Shown one piece after another: positions 21,891 through 30,198 of a DNA stretch of 32,423 bases (position 1 is the first letter of the stretch; the number at the start of each line of letters is the position of its first letter). The DNA lies in assembly GCA_964607765.1 (NCBI GenBank), contig CAZSNT010000120.1, positions 1-32,423 of the forward strand. Reading direction: 5' to 3'. The notes beneath the pieces were generated by a model, which saw nothing but the letters and a program-made list of their open reading frames with translations, did not search any database and was not told where the DNA came from. A program made the position numbers and the translations under genes. The DNA is from CAZSNT01 sp964607765 (GTDB taxonomy: Bacteria > Verrucomicrobiota > Lentisphaeria > Oligosphaerales > JABHEG01).

Positions 21891-24800
21891 ATGCACGATC
21901 AGGTTCGCAGGGAAGGCCGGGGACTGGTGTGGCAGAATGGGCACGAACAGTTGTGGATTGTGCCGTGGGGCCGGAACGGGGTGCGCGTGCGTGCCACGGC
22001 TCAGGCGTCGTTCCTCGAGCTGCCGCAGGCGCTGCTCGCGCCGCCCAAGGCGGGCGCACGCACGGTCATCAAGGTAGAAGAGCGGCTGGTTTCGCTCCGG
22101 AACGGCAACGTGCGTGTCGAGATAAGCCCTCGCGGCAACGTGACCTTTGTCCGCACCACGGACGATGCGGTGCTGCTCAAGGAGTGGGTGAAGAACACCA
22201 ACGAGCACCTGGGCCGGAACCTGATCCCGTGCGGCAGTCACTGGCAGCTCGAACAGCGCTTCTACGCGAACGAGGGTGAGAAACTGTACGGGTTGGGGCA
22301 GCGCCAGCACGGGTTCCTGGACCAGAAAGGCTGCACGCTGGAGTTGTTGCAGCGCAACATGGAAGTCACGATTCCGTTCATGATCTCGAACCGCGGCTAC
22401 GGGTTCCTGTGGAATCATCCGGGCACGGGCCGGGTCGGCCTCGGCAGGAACGAGACGCGCTGGTTTGCGGACAACGCACGGCAGCTCGACTACTACGTGG
22501 TCATCGATGACACGCCGGCGGACATCCTGGAACGTTACGCCGAGGCGACGGGCAAGCCCACTGCATTCCCCGAGTGGGCGTCCGGGTTCTGGCAGTGCAA
22601 GCTGCGTTACCGCAGCCAGGACGAAGTCATGCGCGTGGCCCGCGAGTACCGGCGCCGCAAGCTCCCCATATCGGTCATCATTATTGATTTCCACCACTGG
22701 ACGCAACAGGGCGACTGGACGTTCGATCCCAAGCTCTGGCCCGACCCTGGGAAGATGGTCAAGGCCCTCGCCCGTATGGGGATCAAGGTCATGGTCTCGG
22801 TGTGGCCGACAGTCAGCCTGACCAGTGAGAATTACCGGGAAATGCGGGCGCGCGGGCTGCTGCTCCGCAACGAGCGTGGGCGGCCGGTCCAGAACACGTC
22901 GGGCGACAGCGAAGGCAGCGAGATGCAGACGTTCTGCGACAGCACGCATCCCGGAGCGCGCGACTTCATCTGGAGCCGCATCCGCGAGAACTACTACAAG
23001 CTCGGGATCAAGCTGTTCTGGCTTGACACGATGGAGCCGGAGACCATCCCTCTGGAACCGGACAACACGCGGTACCATCTCGGGCTGGGCACGCAAGTCG
23101 GGTCGCTGTATCCGTTGCTGCATCAGCGGGCGTTCTACGAGGGGCTGAAGGGCGAAGGCGAAGAGGCGGTCCTGACCCTCGGTCGCTCGGCGTGGGCGGG
23201 CAGCCAGCGCTACGGGTCGGCCGTTTGGTCGGCCGATATTCCGTCCACGTTCGATTCACTGCGCCGGCAGGTTGCCGGGGGCCTGAACATCGGGCTCAGC
23301 GGTATTCCCTGGTGGACCAGCGACATTGGCGGGTTCTACGGGTTGACGATCGAGGATCCGGCCTGCCGCGAGCTGTTCGTGCGCTGGTTCCAGTTCGGGG
23401 TGTTCTGCCCGATCTGCCGCGTGCATGGCGTGCGCAGAACGCAGAATCCCGTGGAGGGGGAGAACGCGCCCAACGAAGTCTGGAGCTACGGCGAGGAAGC
23501 GTACAAGATCCTGCGGAGACAGCTCGGGGTGCGCGAGCGTCTGCGCCCTTACATCCATGAGCACATGCGCGTGTCCCAACAGACCGGCGCCCCGTTGATG
23601 CGGCCGCTGTTCTTCGATTTCCCAGACGAAACCGAGTGCTGGGAGATCGAGGACCAGTACATGTTCGGCCCGGACGTCCTGGTCGCACCGATCACCTCGG
23701 CACAGACGTTCCGGCGCCCGGTATACCTGCCGGCCGGTGTGCGCTGGCGGCACGCTTGGACCGGGACGGTTGTGGCAGGTGGGGAGACGGTCGAGGTCGA
23801 CGCTCCGCTGAGTGAGATCCCGGTCTTCATCCGTGCCGATTCAGGCCTGGACCTGGCCGGCGGCAAGACCGAGCGTAAACGCGCGGCGACTCGAGTCCGA
23901 TGCGCCCCCCGAGTCCAGGTCCAGGCCCTGCCGCCCCGCGAGCTTCGGATCGGTCGCGACTTCACTTCTGAGGAGTTCACGGCCCGCCGCAAGACGGTGG
24001 CCAGGCGGATCGGCAAGCACGCCCACGCGCTGGTCTGCAGCGCACCGCCAACGCCCTACGGTGAAGGGGGTCAGGACGCCCTCTTCTACTACCTGTGCGG
24101 TCTCGAAACAACGCACACATACCTGCTGGTTGAGGGCGGCAGCGGCGAGACGACCCTTTTCATCCCGACGCGCAAAGAGTCCGGAGAGCCTCTGAACGAC
24201 GCCCTGGGCATCGAGGATGCGGCCATGCTGAAGGAGCGGCTCCTGGTCCAGTCGGTCAGGCCCGTGAGCCGGCTGACACAATGCCTCAAACGCGTCACCA
24301 CGCTCTACACGCCGCACACGCCCGTGGAAGGCCGCGGCGCAACACGGTGGGGGGCACGCGGCTGTGAACGCAGACGCATGGAGCACGAGTGGGACACGGC
24401 GGAGCCACGCGATGCCCGGCTCCGACGCCTGCTCAGCGAGCGTCTGCCCGACATTGACATCGAGGACCTCAGCCCCATCCTGGACGACATGCGCACCGTG
24501 AAGAGCCCGGCCGAGATCGCGCTGCTTCGCGAGGCCGGGCGACTCTCCGCCCGCGTGATGATCGAGGCGATGAAAGCGACCCGGCCGGGCGCGACAGAAA
24601 CGCAGCTCCAGGCGATCGCGGAGTACGTGTTCCGGCACCATGGTCATTGCGGCAAAGGCTACGGCATCATCGCGGCCAGCGGCCGTAACACGTGGAACGG
24701 GCACTACGGCTGCAACAACGCCGTGCTCCGCAGCGGCGATGTCGTGCTCATGGACTGCGGCCCCGACTTGCGCCACTACACCAGCGACATCGCGCGAGTC

Positions 24801-25268
24801 TGGCCGGTATCCGGCACGTACACGCCCTGGCAACGCCGCGTTTACGGATTCATCACGGAGTATCACAAGGTGTTGCTGAGCCTGGTCGCGCCCGGCCGCA
24901 CGGCGCGTGAGATCTACGACACGGCTGCAGGAATCATGCACGAGAAGGTCCGGGCCCCGTCTTTCCCCTACAAGAAGTGTGCCGGATTGCTCCGGCAGAT
25001 GGTGAAGAGGGACGTCGGTTACCTGAACCACGCCGTCGGCTTGAGTGTGCACGACGCGGTTGGTTCCTGGCGAGACCGTCCCCTGCGGCCCGGCCTGGTC
25101 CTGGTGGTCGATCCCATGATCTGGTGCGAACCCGAGCAGCACTACATCCGCGTGGAAGACACCATCGTGGTTACCCGCGACGGTTGTGAACGGCTCACAG
25201 GCGATGCGCCGTTCGAGCCCGACGCGATCGAGGCGTTGATGAAAGAACACAGTAGCTTCCGTGTCTAA
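21891..25268 (+). CDS. GH31 alpha-glycosidase fused to M24 aminopeptidase P-like domain
   Basis: A 1125-aa two-enzyme protein. Residues ~1-640 are GH31: an N-terminal beta domain (KLYGLGQRQHGFLDQKG), a TIM barrel with nucleophile Asp379 in LFWLDTMEPE and acid/base Asp449 in AVWSADIPSTF, and GIPWWTSDIGGF. Residues ~675-1125 are an M24 module. An AMP_N-like lobe (ARRKTVARRIG, DALFYYLCGLETTHTYLL) precedes the pita-bread domain, with metal ligands Asp955 (LMDCG), Asp966 (TSDIAR), His1047 (LNHAVGLSVHD), Asp1074 (VDPMIW, normally Glu) and Glu1089 (VEDTIVV). ATG 21891 is preceded by GAGGAG at 6 bases. No signal peptide is visible, so it is cytoplasmic. The frame is open through the junction and no good internal start is seen. 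The M42 peptidase follows after 19 bases. A joint role in glycopeptide breakdown is inference. Confidence 0.87.
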   Translation: MHDQVRREGRGLVWQNGHEQLWIVPWGRNGVRVRATAQASFLELPQALLAPPKAGARTVIKVEERLVSLRNGNVRVEISPRGNVTFVRTTDDAVLLKEWVKNTNEHLGRNLIPCGSHWQLEQRFYANEGEKLYGLGQRQHGFLDQKGCTLELLQRNMEVTIPFMISNRGYGFLWNHPGTGRVGLGRNETRWFADNARQLDYYVVIDDTPADILERYAEATGKPTAFPEWASGFWQCKLRYRSQDEVMRVAREYRRRKLPISVIIIDFHHWTQQGDWTFDPKLWPDPGKMVKALARMGIKVMVSVWPTVSLTSENYREMRARGLLLRNERGRPVQNTSGDSEGSEMQTFCDSTHPGARDFIWSRIRENYYKLGIKLFWLDTMEPETIPLEPDNTRYHLGLGTQVGSLYPLLHQRAFYEGLKGEGEEAVLTLGRSAWAGSQRYGSAVWSADIPSTFDSLRRQVAGGLNIGLSGIPWWTSDIGGFYGLTIEDPACRELFVRWFQFGVFCPICRVHGVRRTQNPVEGENAPNEVWSYGEEAYKILRRQLGVRERLRPYIHEHMRVSQQTGAPLMRPLFFDFPDETECWEIEDQYMFGPDVLVAPITSAQTFRRPVYLPAGVRWRHAWTGTVVAGGETVEVDAPLSEIPVFIRADSGLDLAGGKTERKRAATRVRCAPRVQVQALPPRELRIGRDFTSEEFTARRKTVARRIGKHAHALVCSAPPTPYGEGGQDALFYYLCGLETTHTYLLVEGGSGETTLFIPTRKESGEPLNDALGIEDAAMLKERLLVQSVRPVSRLTQCLKRVTTLYTPHTPVEGRGATRWGARGCERRRMEHEWDTAEPRDARLRRLLSERLPDIDIEDLSPILDDMRTVKSPAEIALLREAGRLSARVMIEAMKATRPGATETQLQAIAEYVFRHHGHCGKGYGIIAASGRNTWNGHYGCNNAVLRSGDVVLMDCGPDLRHYTSDIARVWPVSGTYTPWQRRVYGFITEYHKVLLSLVAPGRTAREIYDTAAGIMHEKVRAPSFPYKKCAGLLRQMVKRDVGYLNHAVGLSVHDAVGSWRDRPLRPGLVLVVDPMIWCEPEQHYIRVEDTIVVTRDGCERLTGDAPFEPDAIEALMKEHSSFRV

Positions 25269-25287
25269 CCGCAACGAAAGGAAGACA

Positions 25288-26322
25288 ATGAATCTGGAAC
25301 TGATGACAGCAGTGTGCAACACTCCCGGGATCCCCGGGTTCGAGGACCCGATCCAGGCAGTTGTGACCCGTACACTCGAGAAGGTCTGCGCAGACGTGCA
25401 CACCGATCGCATGGGCAACGTAATCGGCCGCAAGGAGAGCACGCTCAGCGGGCGGGAAGACAAAGAGCCGGTCCGCGTGATCCTGGCCGCACACGCCGAC
25501 GAAATCGGCATGATGGTCCGGCATATCGACGACCACGGCTACATCCGGGTGCGTGCGGTCGGTGGCCTCAACGCAACCAACCTGGTCTCGCAGCGCGTGA
25601 TCATCCACGGCCGGAAGAAGCTCGAGGGCGTGATCGCGCCCGGGGCCGGCGGCAAAGACAAGCCGCCAAAGGTCGACGATCTGCTGATCGACACCGGCTT
25701 GCCCGGGAAGACGGTAAAGGAGCTGGTTGAGCCGGGCGATGTCATCAGCCTGGCCCAGGAACTGGTGCAGCTGAACGACAAGATCCTGATGGCCCGGAAT
25801 TTCGACGATCGCATGGGGACATTCTGCCTGCTCGAGGCAATGAACCGTGTCGGCCCGACCGAGGCGGAGATCTACGCTGTCAGTACGACGCAGGAAGAGA
25901 TCGGTACGCGCGGCATCGAAACGGCCGCCCATGTCATTCAGCCCGAAGTGGGACTGGCGATCGACGGCAGCATGCCGCACAGCGCACACGTGCCGCGGAC
26001 CGACCGGACCTGCGAGCTGGGCGCCGGCGCGGGAATCTACCTGATCGACAATCTCACCGTCGGCAGCCCGAAGCTGATTCAGCTCCTCTTCGAGCTCGGC
26101 AGGAAATACGACATCCCGTGCCAGAAGAACATCGGCGGCGGCACGGACGCGCATAAGATCCAGCGCATGGGCCGGGGTTGTCTGTGCACCACGGTCGGTG
26201 TGCCGACCCGTTACATGCACTCAACGGTGCAGCTCTGTCACGAGGATGACGTGGAGGCGACAGTGCAGTTACTGGTCCGGTTCATGGAGCACGCCCACGA
26301 GCTCGGCGGCGTGTGCCGGTAG
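25288..26322 (+). CDS. M42 family metallo-aminopeptidase
   Basis: A 344-aa enzyme, typical length for M42 (FrvX/PepA/TET-like) dinuclear aminopeptidases. Motifs: NTPGIPGFED at the N-terminus, His69 in AAHADEIGMM, Asp173/174 in ARNFDDRMG, Glu203-Glu204 in TTQEEIGTRG (general base and metal ligand), Asp226 in AIDGSMPH and His289 in GGGTDAHKIQ. GVPTRYMHS is also characteristic. ATG 25288 is preferred to the in-frame GTG at 25261 because AAAGGAAG sits just upstream. It has no signal peptide; members are cytoplasmic and often tetrahedral dodecamers. It lies 19 bases after the GH31-M24 gene on the same strand, so it is very probably co-transcribed and acts on peptides trimmed by that enzyme. It ends 9 bases before the convergent sulfatase gene. 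Exact residue specificity cannot be read. Confidence 0.9.
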   Translation: MNLELMTAVCNTPGIPGFEDPIQAVVTRTLEKVCADVHTDRMGNVIGRKESTLSGREDKEPVRVILAAHADEIGMMVRHIDDHGYIRVRAVGGLNATNLVSQRVIIHGRKKLEGVIAPGAGGKDKPPKVDDLLIDTGLPGKTVKELVEPGDVISLAQELVQLNDKILMARNFDDRMGTFCLLEAMNRVGPTEAEIYAVSTTQEEIGTRGIETAAHVIQPEVGLAIDGSMPHSAHVPRTDRTCELGAGAGIYLIDNLTVGSPKLIQLLFELGRKYDIPCQKNIGGGTDAHKIQRMGRGCLCTTVGVPTRYMHSTVQLCHEDDVEATVQLLVRFMEHAHELGGVCR

Positions 26323-26331
26323 CCGCGATTG

Positions 26332-28140
26332 TCACTCGACCGCCAACACCAGGTTCGTGATGGTGCCGCGGAAGCGTTCGCCCTTGTACTCGGCCACATT
26401 GTGTGACTGGTCCTCGCCAACCGAAAGGCCCATCTTCGGCTGCGGGTCGAGGGGCGGGCCGGATGATGTGACGGTCTTGCCGTCGACCGTGAGGGAGCGC
26501 GCCCCGTCTTTGCCGAGGCGTGCTTCCACCGCTACTTGCTTGTTGGTGACCACATCCCCGACCGTGAGCTCCTCGATCTTCTTCTCGACCCGAACGGCGA
26601 AAACCACCTTGCCGTCCCGCAGGAACAGGGAGTAGCCGACCAATGTGCCGCCTTGCGCGATCACAACGCCGTTGGGGGCCTCGGGTTTGATGGTGCCCGT
26701 GATGGTCAGGTTCTTGCCGACGACCTCAGGTGACCTTTCGAAGGCAAAGCTGTCGCCTTTCTTGAGCTTGATGGTGCCCTTCAGCTTGGGCCCTGCTGTG
26801 CTGGGCGCGGGGGCCGCGGGCGCTTTGAGTTTGAGCGGGCGGCTGCGGAGTTCTTCGTATTGCTGTTTGAGCTTCGCCAACACGTCGGGGTGTTTTGTCG
26901 CCAGGTTAGTCGTCTCGCCGAGGTCCGACTCGAGATCGAAGAGCTCGTCGACTTTCTCCCGGTTGTCGTCCACCGCGTACTTGTGGAAGTGGGCGGTGGG
27001 AGTCAGGAACTTCCACTTCCCGACGCGGATGCCGGCATTCTGATAGTAGAAGCTGTCGCGTCCCTTCTCCGTCTTGCCGAGAAGCAGGCCGGTCTGGTCA
27101 ATGCCGTCAATGATGCGGTCATTGGGGGCCTGGAACCCTGCGAGGTTCGCAAACGTGGGCATGAAATCGATGGTTGCGAAGATCGCATCACTCACGCGCC
27201 CGGCCGGGACCTTCCCGGGCCACCGCACGATACACGGCACGCGATAGCCGCCTTCGTAGCACGAGCCTTTGCCGTTGCGCAGCGGCCCGGCTTCGCCCCA
27301 GAAGACAGAGCCCTCGGGGTGCCCTTTCTTCCTCTTGGTGTACTTCGGCTGGTTCCACGGCCCGTTGTCTGTGGTGTAGATGATCAGCGTGGTGTCTGCC
27401 AGCCCAAGCTCATCGAGTTTGTCCAGGAGCCGGCCGGTTTCGTGGTCGAACTCCTCGACCACATCGCCGTAGAGCCCGCCGGCGGACTTGCCCCGGAACG
27501 CCGCTGAGGCGTCGATGATCGTGTGCATCATGGTGTGGCACAGGTAGAGCACGAAGGGCTTGGTCGGGTCGCGCCTGTTCGCCAGGTAATCGATGGACCT
27601 ATCGGTGTACAGCCGGCTCAGGCTGCCCATGTCCTTCGTGCTGCCCGCCGGCTCGTTGTTCTCGTGGAACTTGACGGTGCCGTTGTCATTCGCGCCGAGC
27701 GCCCCGAAGTAGTAATCAAAGCCCTGCGCATTCGGCATGCGGTCAATGATCGCTTTGCGGTTCGAGACATCCCACTTGCCGACGCACGCGGTCTGGTAGC
27801 CCACCCCCCGGATCAACTCCGCAAAGGTCGTCTCGTGCGCCGGCATGCCCCACCCCTTGCTCATGTACGGGTAGCGTCCGGTCAGCAGAGCGGACCGCGA
27901 CGGCCCGCACACCGTCTGCGCGTAGAAACTGGTGAAGCGCGTCCCTTCACTGGCCAACCGATCCAGACGCGGCGTCTTGTTCCTGGTGTTGCCGTAGCAT
28001 GCGAGGTCCGCATAGCCCTGGTCATCCGTGAAGATGATCAGAATGTTGGGCTTGGGCGGCTCGTGAGTCGACTGCTCGATCGCATTCGCGACGAAGGCCG
28101 CCGCCGCCAGCATCAAAGAAACGAAGGGGCGCTTACTCAT
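26332..28140 (-). CDS. Secreted sulfatase with C-terminal LamG-like domain
   Basis: A 602-aa exported type I sulfatase. The signal peptide is MSKRPFVSLMLAAAAFVANA. Metal-binding Asp39/Asp40 lie in IIFTDDQGYADL. The formylglycine motif is Cys78 in TVCGPSRSALLTGRYP (C-x-P-S-R), to be oxidised by a formylglycine-generating enzyme not in this window. TTDNGPWNQPKY supplies the later Asp-Asn metal ligands. Residues ~455-602 (KLKGTIKLKKGDSFAFERSP ... GTITNLVLAVE) look like an extra concanavalin/LamG-type beta-sandwich. It would remove sulfate esters from glycans; the substrate is unknown. GGGAGA lies upstream of ATG 28140. It follows the serine hydrolase gene by 76 bases on the same strand, probably one transcript, and converges on the M42 gene. 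Confidence 0.92.
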   Translation of the reverse strand: MSKRPFVSLMLAAAAFVANAIEQSTHEPPKPNILIIFTDDQGYADLACYGNTRNKTPRLDRLASEGTRFTSFYAQTVCGPSRSALLTGRYPYMSKGWGMPAHETTFAELIRGVGYQTACVGKWDVSNRKAIIDRMPNAQGFDYYFGALGANDNGTVKFHENNEPAGSTKDMGSLSRLYTDRSIDYLANRRDPTKPFVLYLCHTMMHTIIDASAAFRGKSAGGLYGDVVEEFDHETGRLLDKLDELGLADTTLIIYTTDNGPWNQPKYTKRKKGHPEGSVFWGEAGPLRNGKGSCYEGGYRVPCIVRWPGKVPAGRVSDAIFATIDFMPTFANLAGFQAPNDRIIDGIDQTGLLLGKTEKGRDSFYYQNAGIRVGKWKFLTPTAHFHKYAVDDNREKVDELFDLESDLGETTNLATKHPDVLAKLKQQYEELRSRPLKLKAPAAPAPSTAGPKLKGTIKLKKGDSFAFERSPEVVGKNLTITGTIKPEAPNGVVIAQGGTLVGYSLFLRDGKVVFAVRVEKKIEELTVGDVVTNKQVAVEARLGKDGARSLTVDGKTVTSSGPPLDPQPKMGLSVGEDQSHNVAEYKGERFRGTITNLVLAVE

Positions 28141-28216
28141 TCTGCATCATCTCCCGGGTCTGGTTGCCCATCAGTTGCGGGCAAAGGGGTTGACAATCCG
28201 CACCGAATCAAACATT

Positions 28217-29362
28217 TCACTTCACGAACAGCGGGATCAGGTGTTTGAGCGCCGCGTCCAGCGGCAGCCCAATCTGCCCTTTGTTGTGGGAGGTGGCAAC
28301 CATGACGATGTTCAGGTCCGGGAACATGGACATGTAATGGCCCCCGGCGCCGACGCCGCTGATGAAGTCGATTTTGCCGTCCTTTCCCATTTTGTCGCGG
28401 TTGTGGAAGTAGTAGAAGTAGCCGTCGCCCTTGCTGGTGTCCAAGATCAGCCTCACATACTCGGGATGCAGCAATTGCTCGCCCTGCCACGTACCGCCTT
28501 GAATGATGATTGAGCCGAACTTCACCAGGTCCCGTGACGTCCAGTTGCTGCCCGCGCCGCACTTTGGCAGGCCGCACGGCTGATTCTCCCAGCAATAGGT
28601 GGCCCCGACCCTGCCGGCCAGCTCTCTGTCGATGAACTCCTCCGCCGTACCCGGCGCCTTGATGTCGATGATGAGCATAATCATCGACGGATCGGAACCA
28701 ATGTACTTGTAGGCTTTGCTCTCAGGCGTAACGGGAGCCGTCTGCTCGAAGAGCTTCTGAAAGCACGCCTGTCGCTTGTGTTTCTGGCCCAGCTTGAAGT
28801 CGAGGCGCTTCTCCTCCCAGCGCAGCCCGCTCTGCATGAGCAATGCGTCCCGCAGCGTGATCGTATCGACTCCTGTCTTGATCGTGGTGCGGTCGATCTC
28901 CGGCATGAAGTCAATCACCGGCTTGTCCAGATCGCCCATGCTCAGCAGCCCCAGCTGCATCGCGCGGCCCAACGTGACAGACGTCAGCGTCTTGGTGATG
29001 GACATGGCGTAGTGCGGCCCGTTCACCCGGCCGCGGCGATTGTAGTACTCGAACAGCAACTTGCCGTCGTGCCAGAGCAGCAGGCTGTCCAGATTGGCGT
29101 ACTCGCCAGCCGCGTCAGCGGCAACGAAAGCCGCCACCGCCGCCGCCGCGCCAGGCACGTCCAGCCTCCCGACCTTCAGCCCATCGCCCAGGTCTTCCGG
29201 GGCAACGCCGACATACGGCTCCGGCAGGTCCGGCAGCTTCTTCTGCGCCGCGAACGTCTGCTTCGTGGGATCCAACTCCTCCGGCAGACGCGGGAGTTCG
29301 CCGGCCGGCAACTCCGCAAAGAAGAACGGTACGGTCAGTAAGGAAGCAATGGTCCGTTGCAT
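28217..29362 (-). CDS. Serine hydrolase of class C beta-lactamase / esterase fold
   Basis: A 381-aa protein with a probable N-terminal signal (MQRTIASLLTVPFFFAELPA). The S-x-x-K catalytic motif is Ser121-Ile-Thr-Lys124 in HYAMSITKTLTS. It is followed by the expected LGLLSMGDLDKPV, ITLRDALLMQSGLRW and late-domain GVGAGGHYMSMFPDLNIVMV. The usual Tyr-x-Asn appears as YKYIGSDPS, and the HTG-type triad as GAGGH, as in many beta-lactamase-related esterases. It is likely a periplasmic esterase or peptidase acting on glycan decorations rather than an antibiotic-resistance enzyme, judged by the adjacent sulfatase. ATG 29362 has GGAGG 5 bases upstream. It is divergent from the antitoxin gene at 29429 with 66 bases between. 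Confidence 0.87.
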   Translation of the reverse strand: MQRTIASLLTVPFFFAELPAGELPRLPEELDPTKQTFAAQKKLPDLPEPYVGVAPEDLGDGLKVGRLDVPGAAAAVAAFVAADAAGEYANLDSLLLWHDGKLLFEYYNRRGRVNGPHYAMSITKTLTSVTLGRAMQLGLLSMGDLDKPVIDFMPEIDRTTIKTGVDTITLRDALLMQSGLRWEEKRLDFKLGQKHKRQACFQKLFEQTAPVTPESKAYKYIGSDPSMIMLIIDIKAPGTAEEFIDRELAGRVGATYCWENQPCGLPKCGAGSNWTSRDLVKFGSIIIQGGTWQGEQLLHPEYVRLILDTSKGDGYFYYFHNRDKMGKDGKIDFISGVGAGGHYMSMFPDLNIVMVATSHNKGQIGLPLDAALKHLIPLFVK

Positions 29363-29375
29363 AGTGTCCTCCGTA

Positions 29376-29404
29376 TTGCGCCTCGTCCGTGTTGATGGTA
29401 TATT
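29376..29404 (+). promoter_or_regulatory. Candidate promoter of antitoxin/PIN operon
   Basis: TTGCGC (29376-29381), a 17-base spacer and TATATT (29399-29404). A small inverted repeat GTATA (29398-29402)/TATAC (29413-29417) overlaps the -10 and could be the antitoxin's operator. AGGAG is well spaced before ATG 29429. Confidence 0.45.
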
Positions 29405-29428
29405 TTATGAGCTATACAGGAGCTTTTT

Positions 29429-29707
29429 ATGACCTATCTAGCGGTTAATGAGCTGAAGCGAAGCCGGAATGTCTGGAAGAAGCTGGCGGCAGAGAAAGAG
29501 CTCGTGATTACGCGCGACGGGAAGCCCTGTGCCATCCTCGTCGGCGTCACTGCCGATACGGTGGAAAGCGACTTGAGTGAGGTCAGGCGAGCCCTGTTCT
29601 CCGCGGCGGTCGCCCGAGCCCGCGCGAAGGCCCGGAGATGTCCCCCGGAAGAGGGCGCCATAGAAGAGCTCGTGCGCCAGAGTCGCCGGGAACGCGGGCT
29701 CACATGA
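29429..29707 (+). CDS. Phd/YefM-like antitoxin
   Basis: A 92-aa protein. MTYLAVNELKRSRNVWKKLA and VITRDGKPCAILVGV fit the Phd/YefM-type DNA-binding half (N-terminal strand, helix, then D-G-K-P-x-A-I-L). The C-terminal half is a charged helix (RRALFSAAVARARAKARR) likely to wrap the toxin. It has a strong ribosome site (AGGAG) and its stop overlaps the toxin start (ATGA). The upstream AT-rich segment holds a promoter and a small inverted repeat, consistent with autoregulation. Confidence 0.82.
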   Translation: MTYLAVNELKRSRNVWKKLAAEKELVITRDGKPCAILVGVTADTVESDLSEVRRALFSAAVARARAKARRCPPEEGAIEELVRQSRRERGLT

Positions 29708-30117
29708 TTGCTGTCATCGACACGAATGTGCTCGCCTCCGGTCTCATCTCTCCTTCCGGCGCCCCTGGCAAGATTGTGGAACTGATCCGAGCCGGAGAGC
29801 TGGAACCGGCAGTTGACGATCGCATCCTCGAAGAGTACGAGGATGTGCTGAGGCGTGATTACCTGCGACGGTATTTCACCATCGGTGACGCCGAGTTGAT
29901 GCTGGATTTTCTGGTACATGCCTCACACTATACGGTCAGTGAACGATCCGTTCCCGATCTGCCGGCCCCGGGAGATGTCCCGTTCATCGAGACCGCCCTT
30001 AGCGCTGCCGTTCCTCTCGTGACGGGCAACAAGCGCCACTTCCCGGCGCCTGCCAGGCAGGGGTGCGACGTGCGCACTCCGGCGGAGTTCCTGGCTGTGT
30101 ACTTCCCGCCAAGCTGA
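29704..30117 (+). CDS. PIN-domain toxin, 'putative toxin component' type
   Basis: A 137-aa PIN nuclease of the PIN_3-like group. Asp6 in VIDTNVLASGL, Glu43/Glu44 in ILEEYEDVLRR, Asp91 in PGDVPFIETALSA and VTGNKRHFP, where Asn109 takes the place often held by Asp, all fit the family. The start ATG 29704 overlaps the antitoxin stop. It is expected to be an RNA-cleaving toxin neutralised by the upstream protein. The sequence is clearly different from the VapC at 21275, so this is a separate acquisition rather than a local duplicate. It ends 81 bases before the convergent GH32 gene. Confidence 0.86.
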   Translation: MIAVIDTNVLASGLISPSGAPGKIVELIRAGELEPAVDDRILEEYEDVLRRDYLRRYFTIGDAELMLDFLVHASHYTVSERSVPDLPAPGDVPFIETALSAAVPLVTGNKRHFPAPARQGCDVRTPAEFLAVYFPPS

Positions 30118-30198
30118 CTGGCCACGCTGCAGGTTGACTCAGAACTGCTTGTTGACGTGATGCCATACTTGTGGCTGTTCCGTGGCGATACCTCGGCT

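Noticed and set aside
23841..25511. 556-codon open frame on the minus strand
   Set aside because: Antisense to the M24 half of the fusion and the M42 gene, whose catalytic motifs are intact on the plus strand.
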